Notes: generated by a model not told the origin, from the sequence alone. A stretch of DNA of 64,000 nucleotides from Bog-756 sp963839925 (GCA_963839925.1 CAWIWV010000002.1:620001-684000); one strand, 5' to 3'; counted from the first letter of the stretch, positions 1-9,740 are shown. Translations and numbers: made by a program.

Positions 1-189
1 GTCGACCTGGACGACGTTGGTCGCCAAACCGGCAGCGACGCCGGCGTCGATGGCGTTCCCTCCGGACTCGAGGACCCGACCGGCAATCTGGACGGTCAGG
101 GGATGCCCTGTCACCGCCATCCAGCGATCACCGACCAGCGTGGGTCGAGAGCTCTCCGACCGAGGCAGGCCGACAGGTCCGGGCCGCAT
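1..189 (-). CDS. ggt: gamma-glutamyltransferase, N-terminal fragment
   Basis: The reverse strand gives 63 codons from an ATG at 189 running off the left edge. The fragment contains GDRWMAVTGHPL and then ESGGNAIDAGVAAGLA, the N-terminal signature of gamma-glutamyltransferases (the glycine-rich 'GGNAxDAAVA' element of the Ntn-hydrolase family). These enzymes cleave or transfer the gamma-glutamyl group of glutathione-type substrates. The catalytic Thr and the small subunit lie outside the window, so activity cannot be judged. No signal peptide is visible before the conserved part, which suggests a cytoplasmic form. Confidence 0.72.
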   Translation of the reverse strand, partial: MRPGPVGLPRSESSRPTLVGDRWMAVTGHPLTVQIAGRVLESGGNAIDAGVAAGLATNVVQVD

Positions 190-232
190 GGGTCTCGACC
201 CTACAGCGCCTGTTGCTCAGATCGCCTTGGAG

Positions 233-1654
233 TCAGACGCCCATCTCCGCCTGGATCGTCCCGTCCTTGATTGCCGCAACGAATGCTGCGTGGTCGGCAT
301 CGTTCTGATCGGCATAGGCGGCCGCGAAATCGGCCGTCGACTCGTCGAACACGTCACCCGATCCGAGATAGGAAGAGATCGCGATCTCGTCGCCTGAACG
401 GGCATGGGCTCGTGCGAGCGTCCACGCGCACATGCAGGCGTAGATGACGAGAAGATCGGGAACGATCGTTTCGATGTCCGCTGAGGCTTTCCAATCCCAG
501 AGCTGGCGCATGTAGAAGTCGCGGGTGACGCCGTCGGGAGACAGATGCCGCTCCCATCCGAGAAAGATGTCGCTCGCGGCCTGCATCAACCGTTGCCCCT
601 CGACGACCCGCTTGCCGTGATTGCTCTCCCTCTCGGTGTGGGTGAAGCGCTCGAGCACGGAGGCTTCGGCCTCCTTGACCTGTAGGAACAGCGGGTCCCA
701 GAGGTCACTTCCCGAGAACAGGGCCAACCAGCATCTCGTACCCACACTGCCCACCCCGACCACCTTTCGGGCGAGCGCGGTGAACCGGTACTCGCTCAAC
801 AGTTGACGGCGATCGGAGGTGAGCGTGCTTCGATACGAGCGCAACCCCTCGTGAACGATCTCGGTGACCCTGTCCGCTTCGGCCTGGCTCTCGTACAGCT
901 CTTCGACCGGAACCAGGAGGGGCGGGTCGCTGCGGAACCGAAGCTCCCCATCGACGACGATGGTCATCTTGTTGGCGGCCTTCAACCGGTCCTTCGAGCC
1001 GGCCTTGGTTGCCGCCTGCTCGAGCCGCCTCAGTCCCGTTTGACCGGCTTCTTCACCCCAGAGTCGGACGATCTCTGCAAGATCGAGCTTGGCGTACCAG
1101 ATGTCGAGCTTGTGCTGACCCGCGAACGAGTGCATCGCCTCTCGATAGGTGCGGATGGCGCGCACGACCATGCGTCGATTGAACGACACATCGAACCCGC
1201 GGCTTCTTCCGGCGATCTCGAGGCTCGCGGCCAGACGCTTGACGTCCCACTCGAACGGCCCGGGGGCAGTCTCGTCGAAGTCATTGACGTCGAAGAGCAT
1301 CGAGCGCTCCGGTGAAGCGAACCCTCCGAAGTTCGAGAGATGGGCGTCTCCGCACAGCTGAACAGTGAGGTCGCTCGTCGGAAGGGTTGCCAGGTCGGCC
1401 GCCATCGGCAGCGCTGCTCCCCGGTAGTAGGCGAACGGTGAGGCGGCCATCCGACCGTGGCGGACCGGTACCAGCTCGGGAACTCTCGTCGTCTCCTGTT
1501 CGAGGAGGAGGTCGAGCGGTGTGGTCGTACGACTCGTCGGTGACCACTCTGCATGAGAGCTGCGCGGGGTGACCTTCCGAGCGGCCTTTCCGAGCGCAGC
1601 TCGCTCTTGTGGCAAGAGATGCGCCCCTGGAGCGGGCACTGTTGTGGTTGTCAC
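233..1654 (-). CDS. DUF2252 domain protein (kinase-like fold)
   Basis: The protein has 473 residues. The start chosen is GTG at 1654, preceded by GAGAGGAG; an in-frame start 22 codons upstream lacks a comparable ribosome site. The conserved DUF2252 blocks are visible: RMAASPFAYYRGAA near residue 70, LCGDAHLSNFG near 100, DVNDFDET near 122 and FEWDVKRLAASL near 135. The GDxHxxN and DxND elements recall the catalytic and metal loops of aminoglycoside-phosphotransferase-like kinases, but no substrate is established for the family. It is divergent from the FUSC gene and probably cytoplasmic. Confidence 0.85.
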   Translation of the reverse strand: MTTTTVPAPGAHLLPQERAALGKAARKVTPRSSHAEWSPTSRTTTPLDLLLEQETTRVPELVPVRHGRMAASPFAYYRGAALPMAADLATLPTSDLTVQLCGDAHLSNFGGFASPERSMLFDVNDFDETAPGPFEWDVKRLAASLEIAGRSRGFDVSFNRRMVVRAIRTYREAMHSFAGQHKLDIWYAKLDLAEIVRLWGEEAGQTGLRRLEQAATKAGSKDRLKAANKMTIVVDGELRFRSDPPLLVPVEELYESQAEADRVTEIVHEGLRSYRSTLTSDRRQLLSEYRFTALARKVVGVGSVGTRCWLALFSGSDLWDPLFLQVKEAEASVLERFTHTERESNHGKRVVEGQRLMQAASDIFLGWERHLSPDGVTRDFYMRQLWDWKASADIETIVPDLLVIYACMCAWTLARAHARSGDEIAISSYLGSGDVFDESTADFAAAYADQNDADHAAFVAAIKDGTIQAEMGV

Positions 1655-1808
1655 TGAGATCTCCTCTCGATGCTGCGCTCCGGGCAGGGCCACCTCCGGC
1701 GACAACCGTCGAGCGCGCACGTTGTAACTGCGATCGTATGCTGGATCTTCAGCCAGTGACTGGGGGTTCCGCCGGGCAGCTCACGGAAGCCTGAATCGGA
1801 GGTCGTCG

Positions 1809-4076
1809 ATGTCCAGTTGGGTGAGGGCACGAGACCCTGGGCTGCTCATCGTCAAGAGATCGGTGCGCGCGGCGATCGTGATGCCCCTGACCTTCGCGGT
1901 TGCACATCTGGCCTTTTCCGATCCCCAAGTCAGTTTGTTCGCCGCCTTTGGCTCCTTCGCGCTCCTGCTGCTGGTGGAGTTCCCGGGCCGACCCCGGGTG
2001 CGGCTGGTTTCCTACCTTTCACTCTTCGCCGTCGGGACGGTGTTCTTCGTGCTCGGGACCCTCGTCTCCACCAACGAGATCGCGGCGGTGTGTGCCATGG
2101 GTCTGGTGGCGTTCGTCGTGCTCTTTTTGGGGATCGTGTCCCCCCAGGTTGCGAGCGGATCGACGGCGGTACTCCTGACGTTCGTCCTCCCGGTGTCGGT
2201 GGCGGGCAATGCGTCAGCCATCGGACCCCGGTTGCTGGGTTGGGCGATCGCCGGTGCCCTCTGTGTACCGGCCTGCCTGCTCATCTGGCCGGCACCGTGG
2301 CACGACGATCTGCGACGACACCTGTCGGCGACGATGGCGGCACTCGCCCGACTGGTCCGTGCTCTCGCCGACGGACAGGAGAGCTCAGAGTCGTCCGATG
2401 CCGTGGTCGGAGCGCTGGACGGCTTGCGCACGCAGTTCAACAAGACGACCTACCCGCCCACCGGGGCGGTGCGCGGCGCAGTTGCGTTGACCAAGCTGGT
2501 CGGACGGTTGCAGTGGGCCGCGTCGAACACCAACCTGGTAAGCGGCGACGTCCCCGCCGGTGGGGAGAGGACCACGTCGCCGAGGGCCCTGCTCGAGGCG
2601 ACCGCGGAGACCCTCGCGTCGTGCGCCGACCTGATCTGTGACGGCAAGGCCCACCCGGTGGAGGATCCGGCTGTCGTTCAGGTCGTGCAGGAATCCACCA
2701 AGCGGCTGAACGAGCTCATCGACGTCGACCGTGAGACCGAGTTGACAACCCTGCTCGACGAGCCGGCCGGCACTCCGGCTCCCCCGGAACCCAAGACCGG
2801 CTCGGGTAGCGGCGTCCGGGACACCGCCGAGATCACCTCCCGGATCGATCCGACGTTCCACGCCAGGATCCTCGGGATGGCCACCTTGATGATCGCCGAC
2901 GGTACCCTCGAAGCAGCCGGGGCGGTTCCCGTCGTCGACCTCCCGTCGCACATCGCCTCCATCGGCGGTACCCGGAAAGTCCTGGCTGGTCGGCTCCGAT
3001 CCCATCTTTCGTTCCGCTCGGTGTGGTTCCGCAACTCCCTGCGCGGGGCGGCCGGCCTGGCACTTGCGGTTGCCGTGGTGGAGGTCACCAACGTGGAGCA
3101 CGGGTTTTGGGTCGTGCTGGGCGCCCTGTCGGTTTTGCGCTCCAATGCGTTCGGAACGGGATCGACTGCCCTCCGCGCGGTAACCGGGACGGCCGTGGGA
3201 TTCGTCGTCGGTTCGGTGATCATGCTCGGAATCGGCAGTCACCTGGTGCTCTTGTGGGTCTTCCTCCCCATCGCCGTGCTGGTTTCGGGAGCGGCTCCTC
3301 TGACCGCCTCCTTCGCGGTGGGACAGGCAGGATTCACCGTGGTCGTGATCATCCTCTTCAATATCATCGAGCCTTTGGGATGGAAGGTGGGGCTGACCAG
3401 AATCGAAGACGTGACCATCGGATGCCTGGTCAGCGTCGCGGTGGGGCTGCTGTTCTGGCCGAGAGGAGCCACCGCCGCACTGGGTCGCGGACTGTCGGAG
3501 TCGTTCGTCTGCAACTCGACCTACCTGTCCGCCGCCGTCGACTGGCTCACCACCACGGATTCGGAGACGGACACCACGACGCTCCACCAGGCAGCCGACC
3601 GCGCCTACCTGAGGCTGGACGACGCCTATCGCCAGTACCTCACCGAACGTGGGGCGAAGATCGTGCCGGTCGAGACGGTCTCCACCCTGTTCACCGGAGC
3701 GAACCGAATCCGCCTCGCCGCCTTCACCCTGGCGAGTCTCCCGTCGATCTCCGCAGATCCGCACCACGCCGAGCTGCGAACCGTCGAAACCGCACGGCAA
3801 GGTGTGCGTGTGGCCTTCGAGGAGAACAGCGGTTGGTACGGGCAACTCTCGAGCCTGCTCACTGGCGCGGCTGAGCAACTCGACCCACTCCCGGTCCACG
3901 AAGCGCGACTGTCCGAAGTGGTGTCGGTCGCATTCGACAATGCTCGCACCGAGCGCCGCGACGACGAGTTGCGCATCGCGCTCCGGCTGGCCTGGGCGGA
4001 GGAGCTGCTGGAGGCCCAGCGGCTCATGCAGGTGGATGTCGCACGATCGGCCGCGCTGTTGGGAGCGCACTCGTGA
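1809..4076 (+). CDS. FUSC-family membrane protein (aromatic-acid-exporter-like)
   Basis: This 755-residue inner-membrane protein has two hydrophobic blocks, at about residues 15-165 and 400-560, separated by and followed by long soluble regions. This duplicated layout is that of the FUSC/YccS/AaeB family, which is associated with export of aromatic acids and other small compounds. GGAGG seven bases before the ATG fixes the start. The soluble C-terminus (560-755) is helical and contains no recognised enzyme motif. The substrate is not predictable from sequence. It stands alone, between the divergent DUF2252 gene and the convergent NDH-2 gene. Confidence 0.8.
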   Translation: MSSWVRARDPGLLIVKRSVRAAIVMPLTFAVAHLAFSDPQVSLFAAFGSFALLLLVEFPGRPRVRLVSYLSLFAVGTVFFVLGTLVSTNEIAAVCAMGLVAFVVLFLGIVSPQVASGSTAVLLTFVLPVSVAGNASAIGPRLLGWAIAGALCVPACLLIWPAPWHDDLRRHLSATMAALARLVRALADGQESSESSDAVVGALDGLRTQFNKTTYPPTGAVRGAVALTKLVGRLQWAASNTNLVSGDVPAGGERTTSPRALLEATAETLASCADLICDGKAHPVEDPAVVQVVQESTKRLNELIDVDRETELTTLLDEPAGTPAPPEPKTGSGSGVRDTAEITSRIDPTFHARILGMATLMIADGTLEAAGAVPVVDLPSHIASIGGTRKVLAGRLRSHLSFRSVWFRNSLRGAAGLALAVAVVEVTNVEHGFWVVLGALSVLRSNAFGTGSTALRAVTGTAVGFVVGSVIMLGIGSHLVLLWVFLPIAVLVSGAAPLTASFAVGQAGFTVVVIILFNIIEPLGWKVGLTRIEDVTIGCLVSVAVGLLFWPRGATAALGRGLSESFVCNSTYLSAAVDWLTTTDSETDTTTLHQAADRAYLRLDDAYRQYLTERGAKIVPVETVSTLFTGANRIRLAAFTLASLPSISADPHHAELRTVETARQGVRVAFEENSGWYGQLSSLLTGAAEQLDPLPVHEARLSEVVSVAFDNARTERRDDELRIALRLAWAEELLEAQRLMQVDVARSAALLGAHS

Positions 4077-4130
4077 CCCGCCGGCTGGACGGTCAGTGGT
4101 GCTTCGACTCCCGCCAGATCTTCGTCGACC

Positions 4131-5459
4131 TCACCGGTGGCCTGCTCCACCATCAGTTGTTCGATCCTTGACTGATTCGTCGCCCATAATGATCCGTGGT
4201 CCCGAAGTCCAGCTCAGATACCGCCAGGTCCAGTTGACCAGAACGACCAATCGGTTCCGGAACCCGATCAGATAGACGAGGTGGAGGCCGAACCAGCTCA
4301 GCCATCCGATGGTGCCACGGAGCACGATCCCCCTGCCGATCTGCGCAACCGCGGCACGGCGACCGATGGTCGCCATGATCCCTTTGTCCCGATAGCGGAA
4401 CGGGGTCGGTGGGCGTCCACCGACCCCGGCGAGAATCTGTTTGGCCGCATGCTTCCCCGACTGGATCGCAACCTGGGCAAGTTGGGGGCAGGTCGCGTCC
4501 GATCCGGGCGCGAGAGGGATGGCCGCTGCATCGCCGATCGCGTAGACGCCTTGGTGCCCACCGACCCGGAGCTCTGAGTCCACCACCAACCGGCCGTTCC
4601 GATCGGTCTTCGCATCCAGAGAAGACGCAGCCGTCCCGTTGACGGTCACACCGCCCGCCCACACGACGGTTCGTGTCGGGATGACCTCCCCACCCTTCAG
4701 CTCCACCCCCGCCTCGTCGATCTTGTCGACCATGCTCCCGAGCTTGAGCTCGACGCTGCGATGGGTCAGTTCGGCTTCGGCGTAACGCTGTGCCTTCGGC
4801 TCGAACGCACTCAAGAGTGTGTCGAGGCCGTCGATGAGCACGATGCGGGCCATCGACCGATCGATGCGGAACCCGTCGCGTCGCATGGCCATGTCCAGCA
4901 ACTCGGCGATCGCTCCCGACACTTCGACGCCGGTCGGGCCACCTCCCACCACGACGAAGTTCAGCGTTCCCTCGGGCGCCTGGTCACCTTGGCTGTCGGC
5001 CTGTTCGAGGCAACGCAGGATGTGATCCCGCAGGACGCTCGCGTCCTCCAAGGTGTAGAGCGGGTGTGCGTTCTGAGCGGCGCCGTCGACACCGAAGTAG
5101 TTGGCGACCGCTCCGGACGCAACGATGAGCGAGTCGAACGGAACGTCGTCGGCACATCCATCATCCGACGGATCGTGGGCGGTGCCGATACCGGCGAGAC
5201 ACACGACCCTCTTGTCCCAGTCGATGGCTGTCACCGCGCCCAAACGGAAGTCGACGTTCGGAAGCCGGCCGGTCACCGCGCGGACCGGATAGGCGACGTC
5301 GCCCGGGTCCAGCCCGGCCGTGGCGACTTCGTACAGCAGCGGTTGGAAGGTGTGGAAGTTCCGCTGGTCGATCAGAGTCACGGCGACCGACCCACCGGCC
5401 AGCGCCCTGGCTGCGGAGAGTCCTCCGAAGCCCGCACCGATGATGACCACCCTGTGCAT
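4131..5459 (-). CDS. ndh: type II NADH dehydrogenase (NDH-2)
   Basis: The 442-residue flavoprotein is expected to oxidise NADH and reduce quinone without pumping protons, at the inner face of the membrane. The N-terminal FAD-binding GAGFGGLSAARAL (residues 8-20) is followed by QPLLYEVATAGL, typical of NDH-2. A second Rossmann motif, VVVGGGPTGVEVSG, lies near residue 170 and binds NADH. The C-terminus carries a hydrophobic stretch with a basic tail (about 385-425) that would anchor it to the membrane. Length and motif order are normal for the family. It is convergent with the FUSC gene, 54 bases away. Confidence 0.88.
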   Translation of the reverse strand: MHRVVIIGAGFGGLSAARALAGGSVAVTLIDQRNFHTFQPLLYEVATAGLDPGDVAYPVRAVTGRLPNVDFRLGAVTAIDWDKRVVCLAGIGTAHDPSDDGCADDVPFDSLIVASGAVANYFGVDGAAQNAHPLYTLEDASVLRDHILRCLEQADSQGDQAPEGTLNFVVVGGGPTGVEVSGAIAELLDMAMRRDGFRIDRSMARIVLIDGLDTLLSAFEPKAQRYAEAELTHRSVELKLGSMVDKIDEAGVELKGGEVIPTRTVVWAGGVTVNGTAASSLDAKTDRNGRLVVDSELRVGGHQGVYAIGDAAAIPLAPGSDATCPQLAQVAIQSGKHAAKQILAGVGGRPPTPFRYRDKGIMATIGRRAAVAQIGRGIVLRGTIGWLSWFGLHLVYLIGFRNRLVVLVNWTWRYLSWTSGPRIIMGDESVKDRTTDGGAGHR

Positions 5460-5519
5460 CGGCCCATCATGGCATCCGCGCTCGGGGTGGAACCGAGCCG
5501 TGGAAAGATCAAAGACCGT

Positions 5520-7151
5520 TCACGAACCGGCCGGCGTCACCGACTGCCAGTTGGCGTGCGAGGGTTCGGTCCGACCGGACGGGCCCCGGCCGAAGAGGCG
5601 GAGGACATTGGCGGTGAGCATCCTCATCGTCGGTGCCGGACATTGGGGACTCGAAGCACCACAGGGCTGCAGGGTTGCCACCCAGACGTTGTCGCCACTG
5701 TCGAACACCCCGGACAGGCTGCCGGGCTCGGTGTAGTACGTCACATCCGAGTAGGTGTCGCCCCCCCAGGTTCCCTGGTTGGTGTACGCATCGGTGAGTG
5801 AGATGGGCGAGTGCGCGAGCACCTGGAGGTTCGGGGGCGTGTCCGAACCGGGCATCAAGTGGTCGATGTCGGAGTTGATCGCCGAGGGGATGAGGCTCCC
5901 GTCGTGCAGTCCGGTTCCGGCGAAGAGCCACGAGCTGGCGTCGTAGACCTCGATCGGCGCGTTCGGTGCCCCCGGCTCGAGGTAGCCGCTGTAGCCCTCG
6001 CCCAAAAACGACTCGGCGTTCCAGTTGGTGGGCGGGGAGTCCCAGGTGTTTCCGGTCGCGTTCCAGGCTCGCCCTTGGCCGAGGGGATCTTCGCTGGCGT
6101 CCCGGTAGTCGACCTCTTGGCGGTCGGGACCGAGCGCGGACGATTCCAACCGGGCATGGCGCACCAGAGTCGCTGCGCCGAAGAACGCGATGTTGACCCC
6201 GGCCCGGGCAGCCTGCAGTGCAGCCAGTCGCTCTGAGTTGGTCCAGGTCTCGTCGTGGTCGAGCCCTAGGAGCGCCTTGTGTTGGAGGAGGAAGTTCGGA
6301 TGGTCGGAGATGCAGATGTCCGTGCAGTAGGTGACGTCCAGGCCCTCTTGCTCCATGAACTGCACCAACGGGTACTCGTTGGTGAGGAAGTCCGAGGATC
6401 CGTCACCCGCATAGGGGCGGTCGAACGACACCACCCGGGCCCGGTTGCACGGTGGGTAGCCGTAGTCGTCGAGGATGCAGGGTCCCTCACCCTGGTAGTA
6501 GTCGTAGCCGCCGAAGGTGTTCCAACCCTGCTCGACCATGGACCGGTTCATGACCAGATAGGTGGCGTGGCTGTCCGGCTGCCAGACGGTCAGCAGGATG
6601 TACGACTGGGCGTTGTCGGATCCGGTGAGCTTGAGCAGGTAGTCCCCGGGGAGGAACTCGGCAGTCACTTTCATGCTCAAGGATCGAGTCCAGTTCGCGC
6701 AGCTGACCATGTTGGTCGAGTGCTGCACCGGGCAGGGCGGCTGCACCCGGCCTGCGACCGCGCCCGACTGCCAGACCTCCCGCCCGCCTGCTCCCCCGTA
6801 CCAGCCCATCCGGTAGGCAGTCACCCGAAAGCTGGGCTGGTCGGTCGAGACGTAGAGCCCGACGACCTGACCAGCTTGTGCGTAGTTGAGGCCGGCAAAG
6901 CCCTCGATCATCCCCGAGCCCTGGCCGGCGATCTGCCAGGCCGACGTACCGGGGCGCTTGTTCTCGGCGATGACCGCGCGGGACTCGACGCCATCGGCGC
7001 CCAGGAAGATCGCCGGCTTCGTCTCAGTCGACCCGCCCTTCGCGGGGTCGGGCTTGCCACGGGATGCGCCGTTCTGCGTGGAGCAGGAAGAGAGCAGCAG
7101 CGAACAGGTCGCAAGGCTGATCAGAGCGAAACCAAGCCTCCAGCGTTGCAC
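5520..7151 (-). CDS. lipoprotein with N,N-dimethylformamidase-large-subunit-like domain
   Basis: This is a 543-residue exported protein. The GTG start has AAGGA upstream. A hydrophobic signal ends in LLLSSC, a lipobox with Cys near residue 23. The body matches the C-terminal domain shared by dimethylformamidase beta subunits and many uncharacterised actinobacterial proteins: RVVSFDRPYAG, then DVTYCTDICI, GLDHDETW and AGVNIAFFGA. The reaction is unknown for lipoprotein members, and amidase activity is only a guess. It is 72 bases downstream of the repeat protein on the same strand, so the two may be co-transcribed exported proteins. Confidence 0.72.
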   Translation of the reverse strand: MQRWRLGFALISLATCSLLLSSCSTQNGASRGKPDPAKGGSTETKPAIFLGADGVESRAVIAENKRPGTSAWQIAGQGSGMIEGFAGLNYAQAGQVVGLYVSTDQPSFRVTAYRMGWYGGAGGREVWQSGAVAGRVQPPCPVQHSTNMVSCANWTRSLSMKVTAEFLPGDYLLKLTGSDNAQSYILLTVWQPDSHATYLVMNRSMVEQGWNTFGGYDYYQGEGPCILDDYGYPPCNRARVVSFDRPYAGDGSSDFLTNEYPLVQFMEQEGLDVTYCTDICISDHPNFLLQHKALLGLDHDETWTNSERLAALQAARAGVNIAFFGAATLVRHARLESSALGPDRQEVDYRDASEDPLGQGRAWNATGNTWDSPPTNWNAESFLGEGYSGYLEPGAPNAPIEVYDASSWLFAGTGLHDGSLIPSAINSDIDHLMPGSDTPPNLQVLAHSPISLTDAYTNQGTWGGDTYSDVTYYTEPGSLSGVFDSGDNVWVATLQPCGASSPQCPAPTMRMLTANVLRLFGRGPSGRTEPSHANWQSVTPAGS

Positions 7152-7223
7152 GAGCGTCCTTCGAGCGTCCTATGGGCCATCCCCGAAACCGGCGACGCCG
7201 ATTGTAGGTGCGGCCGAGGGACG

Positions 7224-9512
7224 TTAGTCGGCACCGGCGTCTGCCTGCGCCTCGAACACCTGGGGCATCGAGCCGTAGAACGGCGCGTCGCCGAACGAGA
7301 ACATGCCTCCGTCAGCGGCGGTGAGCCAGTAGCCGTTGCCGCGCTCGGCCATCCCGACGACGGGAAGGGCGAGGACGATGCCCCCGGTCGATCCGTAGAA
7401 GTGGGCGTCGCCGAAGGCGAAGATCCCCCCGTCCGAGGCGACCAGCCAGTAGCCGTGGCCGCCCGGGGTCGCCGCCATGCCCACCACCGGTTTGTTGAGC
7501 ACGATGCCCCCGGTCGATCCGTAGAAGCTGGCATCGCCGAAGGCGAAAATCCCCCCGTCGGACGCGACCAGCCAGTAGCCGTGACCGTCCGGGGTGGCCG
7601 CCATGCCCACCACCGGCTGGTTGAGCACGATCCCTCCGGTCGATCCGTAGAAGCTGGCGTCCCCGAAGGAGAAGATCCCGCCGTCGGACGCGACCAGCCA
7701 GTAGCCGCGACCGTCAGGCGTCGCCGCCATACCTACCACCGGTTTGTTGAGGACGATGTTGCCGGTCGACCCGTAGAAGTGGGCATCCCCGAAGGAGAAG
7801 ATCCCGCCGTCGGACGCGACCAGCCAGTACCCGCGGCCACCCCGGGTCGCCGCCATGCCCACCACCGGTTTGTTGAGGACGATGTTGCCGGTCGACCCGT
7901 AGAAGTGGGCGTCCCCGAATGAGAAGATCCCGCCGTCGGACGCGACGTTCCAATAGCCCTTGCCATCCTTGGTCGCGGCCATGCCCACGATCGGCCGGGT
8001 GAGATGCCCCGGAGCCGCTTGCGACAGCCACCCGGTGAGCTGCGGATTCTGATGGAACATCGGCCATGAGCGTTTGCCGAGCCGGTGCCCGTTCGAGCGG
8101 GCGATCTCGTAGTGCTGGACGACGCCGGGGTACTGCGAGCTGTAGCCGGCAATGGTGATCCCGATCGATCCGTTGGGGTCGACGGTGACTATCGGCGAGT
8201 TCTGCAGGCCGATCTGGCCGGAACCGAGGGTCGCGACGACTTGCGCCGTCTTGCCGTCGTAGATGACGAGACCCTGGGTGGTCGGAACGAGGATGTCGTT
8301 GTAACCATGACCGGTGAGGTCCGCGGTCACGACACTTCCGATGATCGGGCTGCTGGTGGCCTGAGGCCATCCCGGCAGCGGGGCGCCGTTCGTGCCGTTG
8401 AGGGCCCACACCAATCCGCCGCTTCCTGTATTGGCTCCCTCGATGATCTCCTCGGAGCCGTTGCCCTCGATGTCGCCGATTGCCGGGCTCGACTCAGTGC
8501 TCGCTCCGAGATTGGTCTGCCAGACGACGTTGCAGCTGGCGTCGGTTGCGATCACGGTGTTCGAGTCGGACGCCCCCGGATAGTAGGTGCCGGTGCCGAA
8601 GGCGATCCCGGCCTGACCACCTCCGAGGAAGTTGCCGACCGCCGTCGAGGAGTCGATGGTCTGGTTGAAGTCGTGATCGCAGATCAGATTGCCGCCCGCG
8701 CCCAACACCCGCAGGTGACCACCCGCGGTGTAGGTCTGCCCGTAGGCGATCCCCGGCGACGAGTCGCCTCCCTCGATGACCTCGTTCTGCCCGTTTCCAT
8801 ACAGATCCGCGATCGACGGCGTGCTGAACCCGCTGTCAGCGGTGAAGAAGGGCCAGCCCGGAAGGACCGAGCCGTTCGCCGCGTTGAATGCGTACTCGTC
8901 CTGGCCGAGAGAGGGGGCCACGACACCGTTGGCTCCTCCGAGTGTGCCCACCGCCATGGACGCCTGCACCCCGTGCAGGCCGTTCGGGTCAGGGGCGTTT
9001 TGAGCCCAGAGCACGCCACCCTGGTGGTTGAACGCCACATAACCCCCGACGTTGGCGTTCGCAGCGTTCCCGGCACCGACGAACACGTCATCGGTGCCCT
9101 GGCCGTCCGGGGTGACCGACGGAGTGGAGTCGACGGGTGCGCCACCTGTGGAGGCAGGCCATCCGGCCGGGGAGGTGCCGTTGGAAAGGTGGAACGCCCA
9201 CACGTGGCCGCTCCTGTCGCCGACGACGACCGAAGGGCCGCCGCCGTCGAGGGTTGCTTCGGATGGTGAGCTCTCGGCGATCGTCGCACCCGCAAAAGGC
9301 AGCACCCGCTGCCAATCGAGGGAGATGGAGAGACCGCCGTCGTGGGGGGCCGGCGCAGCGGTGGCCGGCCCAGTGGCGACCACCGAGGCAACTGGGACGG
9401 CAACGGTGATCAGTGCACTCGCCGCTCCGACCTTGGCGATCGTCCGGATCCTTGTTCCGGCAAACCGTTCCGGTGCCCGAACGTCGAAAAACGGAACCCT
9501 GCTCTTCACCAT
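7224..9512 (-). CDS. secreted FG-GAP/VCBS-type protein with six C-terminal 42-residue repeats
   Basis: The protein has 762 residues. The start is ATG at 9512 with GAGAGGAG just upstream; a frame running to 9653 has no such site. Residues 1-55 hold a basic region and hydrophobic signal ending in ATAAPAP. Residues 60-500 contain recurring EIIEG/DILVP-type segments like integrin FG-GAP or VCBS propeller blades. The C-terminus has six tandem repeats of the pattern PVVGMAAT..G.GYWLVASDGGIF, which are frequent in Acidimicrobiia surface proteins. The likely role is an extracellular or cell-surface propeller, perhaps in adhesion; no catalytic motif is seen. Confidence 0.8.
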   Translation of the reverse strand: MVKSRVPFFDVRAPERFAGTRIRTIAKVGAASALITVAVPVASVVATGPATAAPAPHDGGLSISLDWQRVLPFAGATIAESSPSEATLDGGGPSVVVGDRSGHVWAFHLSNGTSPAGWPASTGGAPVDSTPSVTPDGQGTDDVFVGAGNAANANVGGYVAFNHQGGVLWAQNAPDPNGLHGVQASMAVGTLGGANGVVAPSLGQDEYAFNAANGSVLPGWPFFTADSGFSTPSIADLYGNGQNEVIEGGDSSPGIAYGQTYTAGGHLRVLGAGGNLICDHDFNQTIDSSTAVGNFLGGGQAGIAFGTGTYYPGASDSNTVIATDASCNVVWQTNLGASTESSPAIGDIEGNGSEEIIEGANTGSGGLVWALNGTNGAPLPGWPQATSSPIIGSVVTADLTGHGYNDILVPTTQGLVIYDGKTAQVVATLGSGQIGLQNSPIVTVDPNGSIGITIAGYSSQYPGVVQHYEIARSNGHRLGKRSWPMFHQNPQLTGWLSQAAPGHLTRPIVGMAATKDGKGYWNVASDGGIFSFGDAHFYGSTGNIVLNKPVVGMAATRGGRGYWLVASDGGIFSFGDAHFYGSTGNIVLNKPVVGMAATPDGRGYWLVASDGGIFSFGDASFYGSTGGIVLNQPVVGMAATPDGHGYWLVASDGGIFAFGDASFYGSTGGIVLNKPVVGMAATPGGHGYWLVASDGGIFAFGDAHFYGSTGGIVLALPVVGMAERGNGYWLTAADGGMFSFGDAPFYGSMPQVFEAQADAGAD
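7260..7994 (-). repeat. six in-frame 126-bp tandem repeats
   Basis: The repeat units begin at 7994, 7868, 7742, 7616, 7490 and 7364, exactly 126 bases apart. Each encodes 42 residues of the form PVVGMAATxxGxGYWLVASD followed by GGIFxFGDAxFYGSTGxIVL. The first and last copies have diverged most: the first has WNVAS, and the last is two residues short and ends GSMPQV. The middle copies are nearly identical in DNA, so copy number may change by recombination or be mis-assembled from short reads. Confidence 0.93.
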
Positions 9513-9661
9513 GTGCTCCTCTCGTGCTCTGTGCCCCAGTTGTGGAGCACCGAACATCTCCCGTCCGCCGTCAGCGGAATATCCCGTTGCGTGGCGCGAT
9601 ACCCACTCCGAGTGGTCGTTACCAGTCTGGTCGGTCATCGCGGCGCGGGTCAAGGATTTCG

Positions 9662-9702
9662 GTGCATCGAGCTTTCAGATGCACCGACGGGGCTATCGTC
9701 GG
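9662..9702 (+). promoter_or_regulatory. two adjacent short hairpins in the leader of the DUF2079 gene
   Basis: GTGCATC (9662-9668) and GATGCAC (9678-9684) form a perfect 7-bp inverted repeat around a 9-base loop. CCGACG (9684-9689) and CGTCGG (9697-9702) form a second perfect 6-bp repeat around GGGCTAT. Both lie within 80 bases of the ATG at 9741. They could fold in the mRNA leader or be operator half-sites. No known riboswitch was recognised. Confidence 0.4.
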
Positions 9703-9740
9703 GCCGAAATCGCACGGGTGAAAGGCGGCGCGTCGATCTC

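Noticed and set aside
2385..4070. Long open frame antisense to the FUSC gene
   Set aside because: The sense gene has clear membrane topology and a ribosome site; the antisense product is charged and low-complexity.
7260..7994. CRISPR-like regular repeats
   Set aside because: The 126-bp units are continuous coding sequence with no spacers, and the period equals 42 codons.
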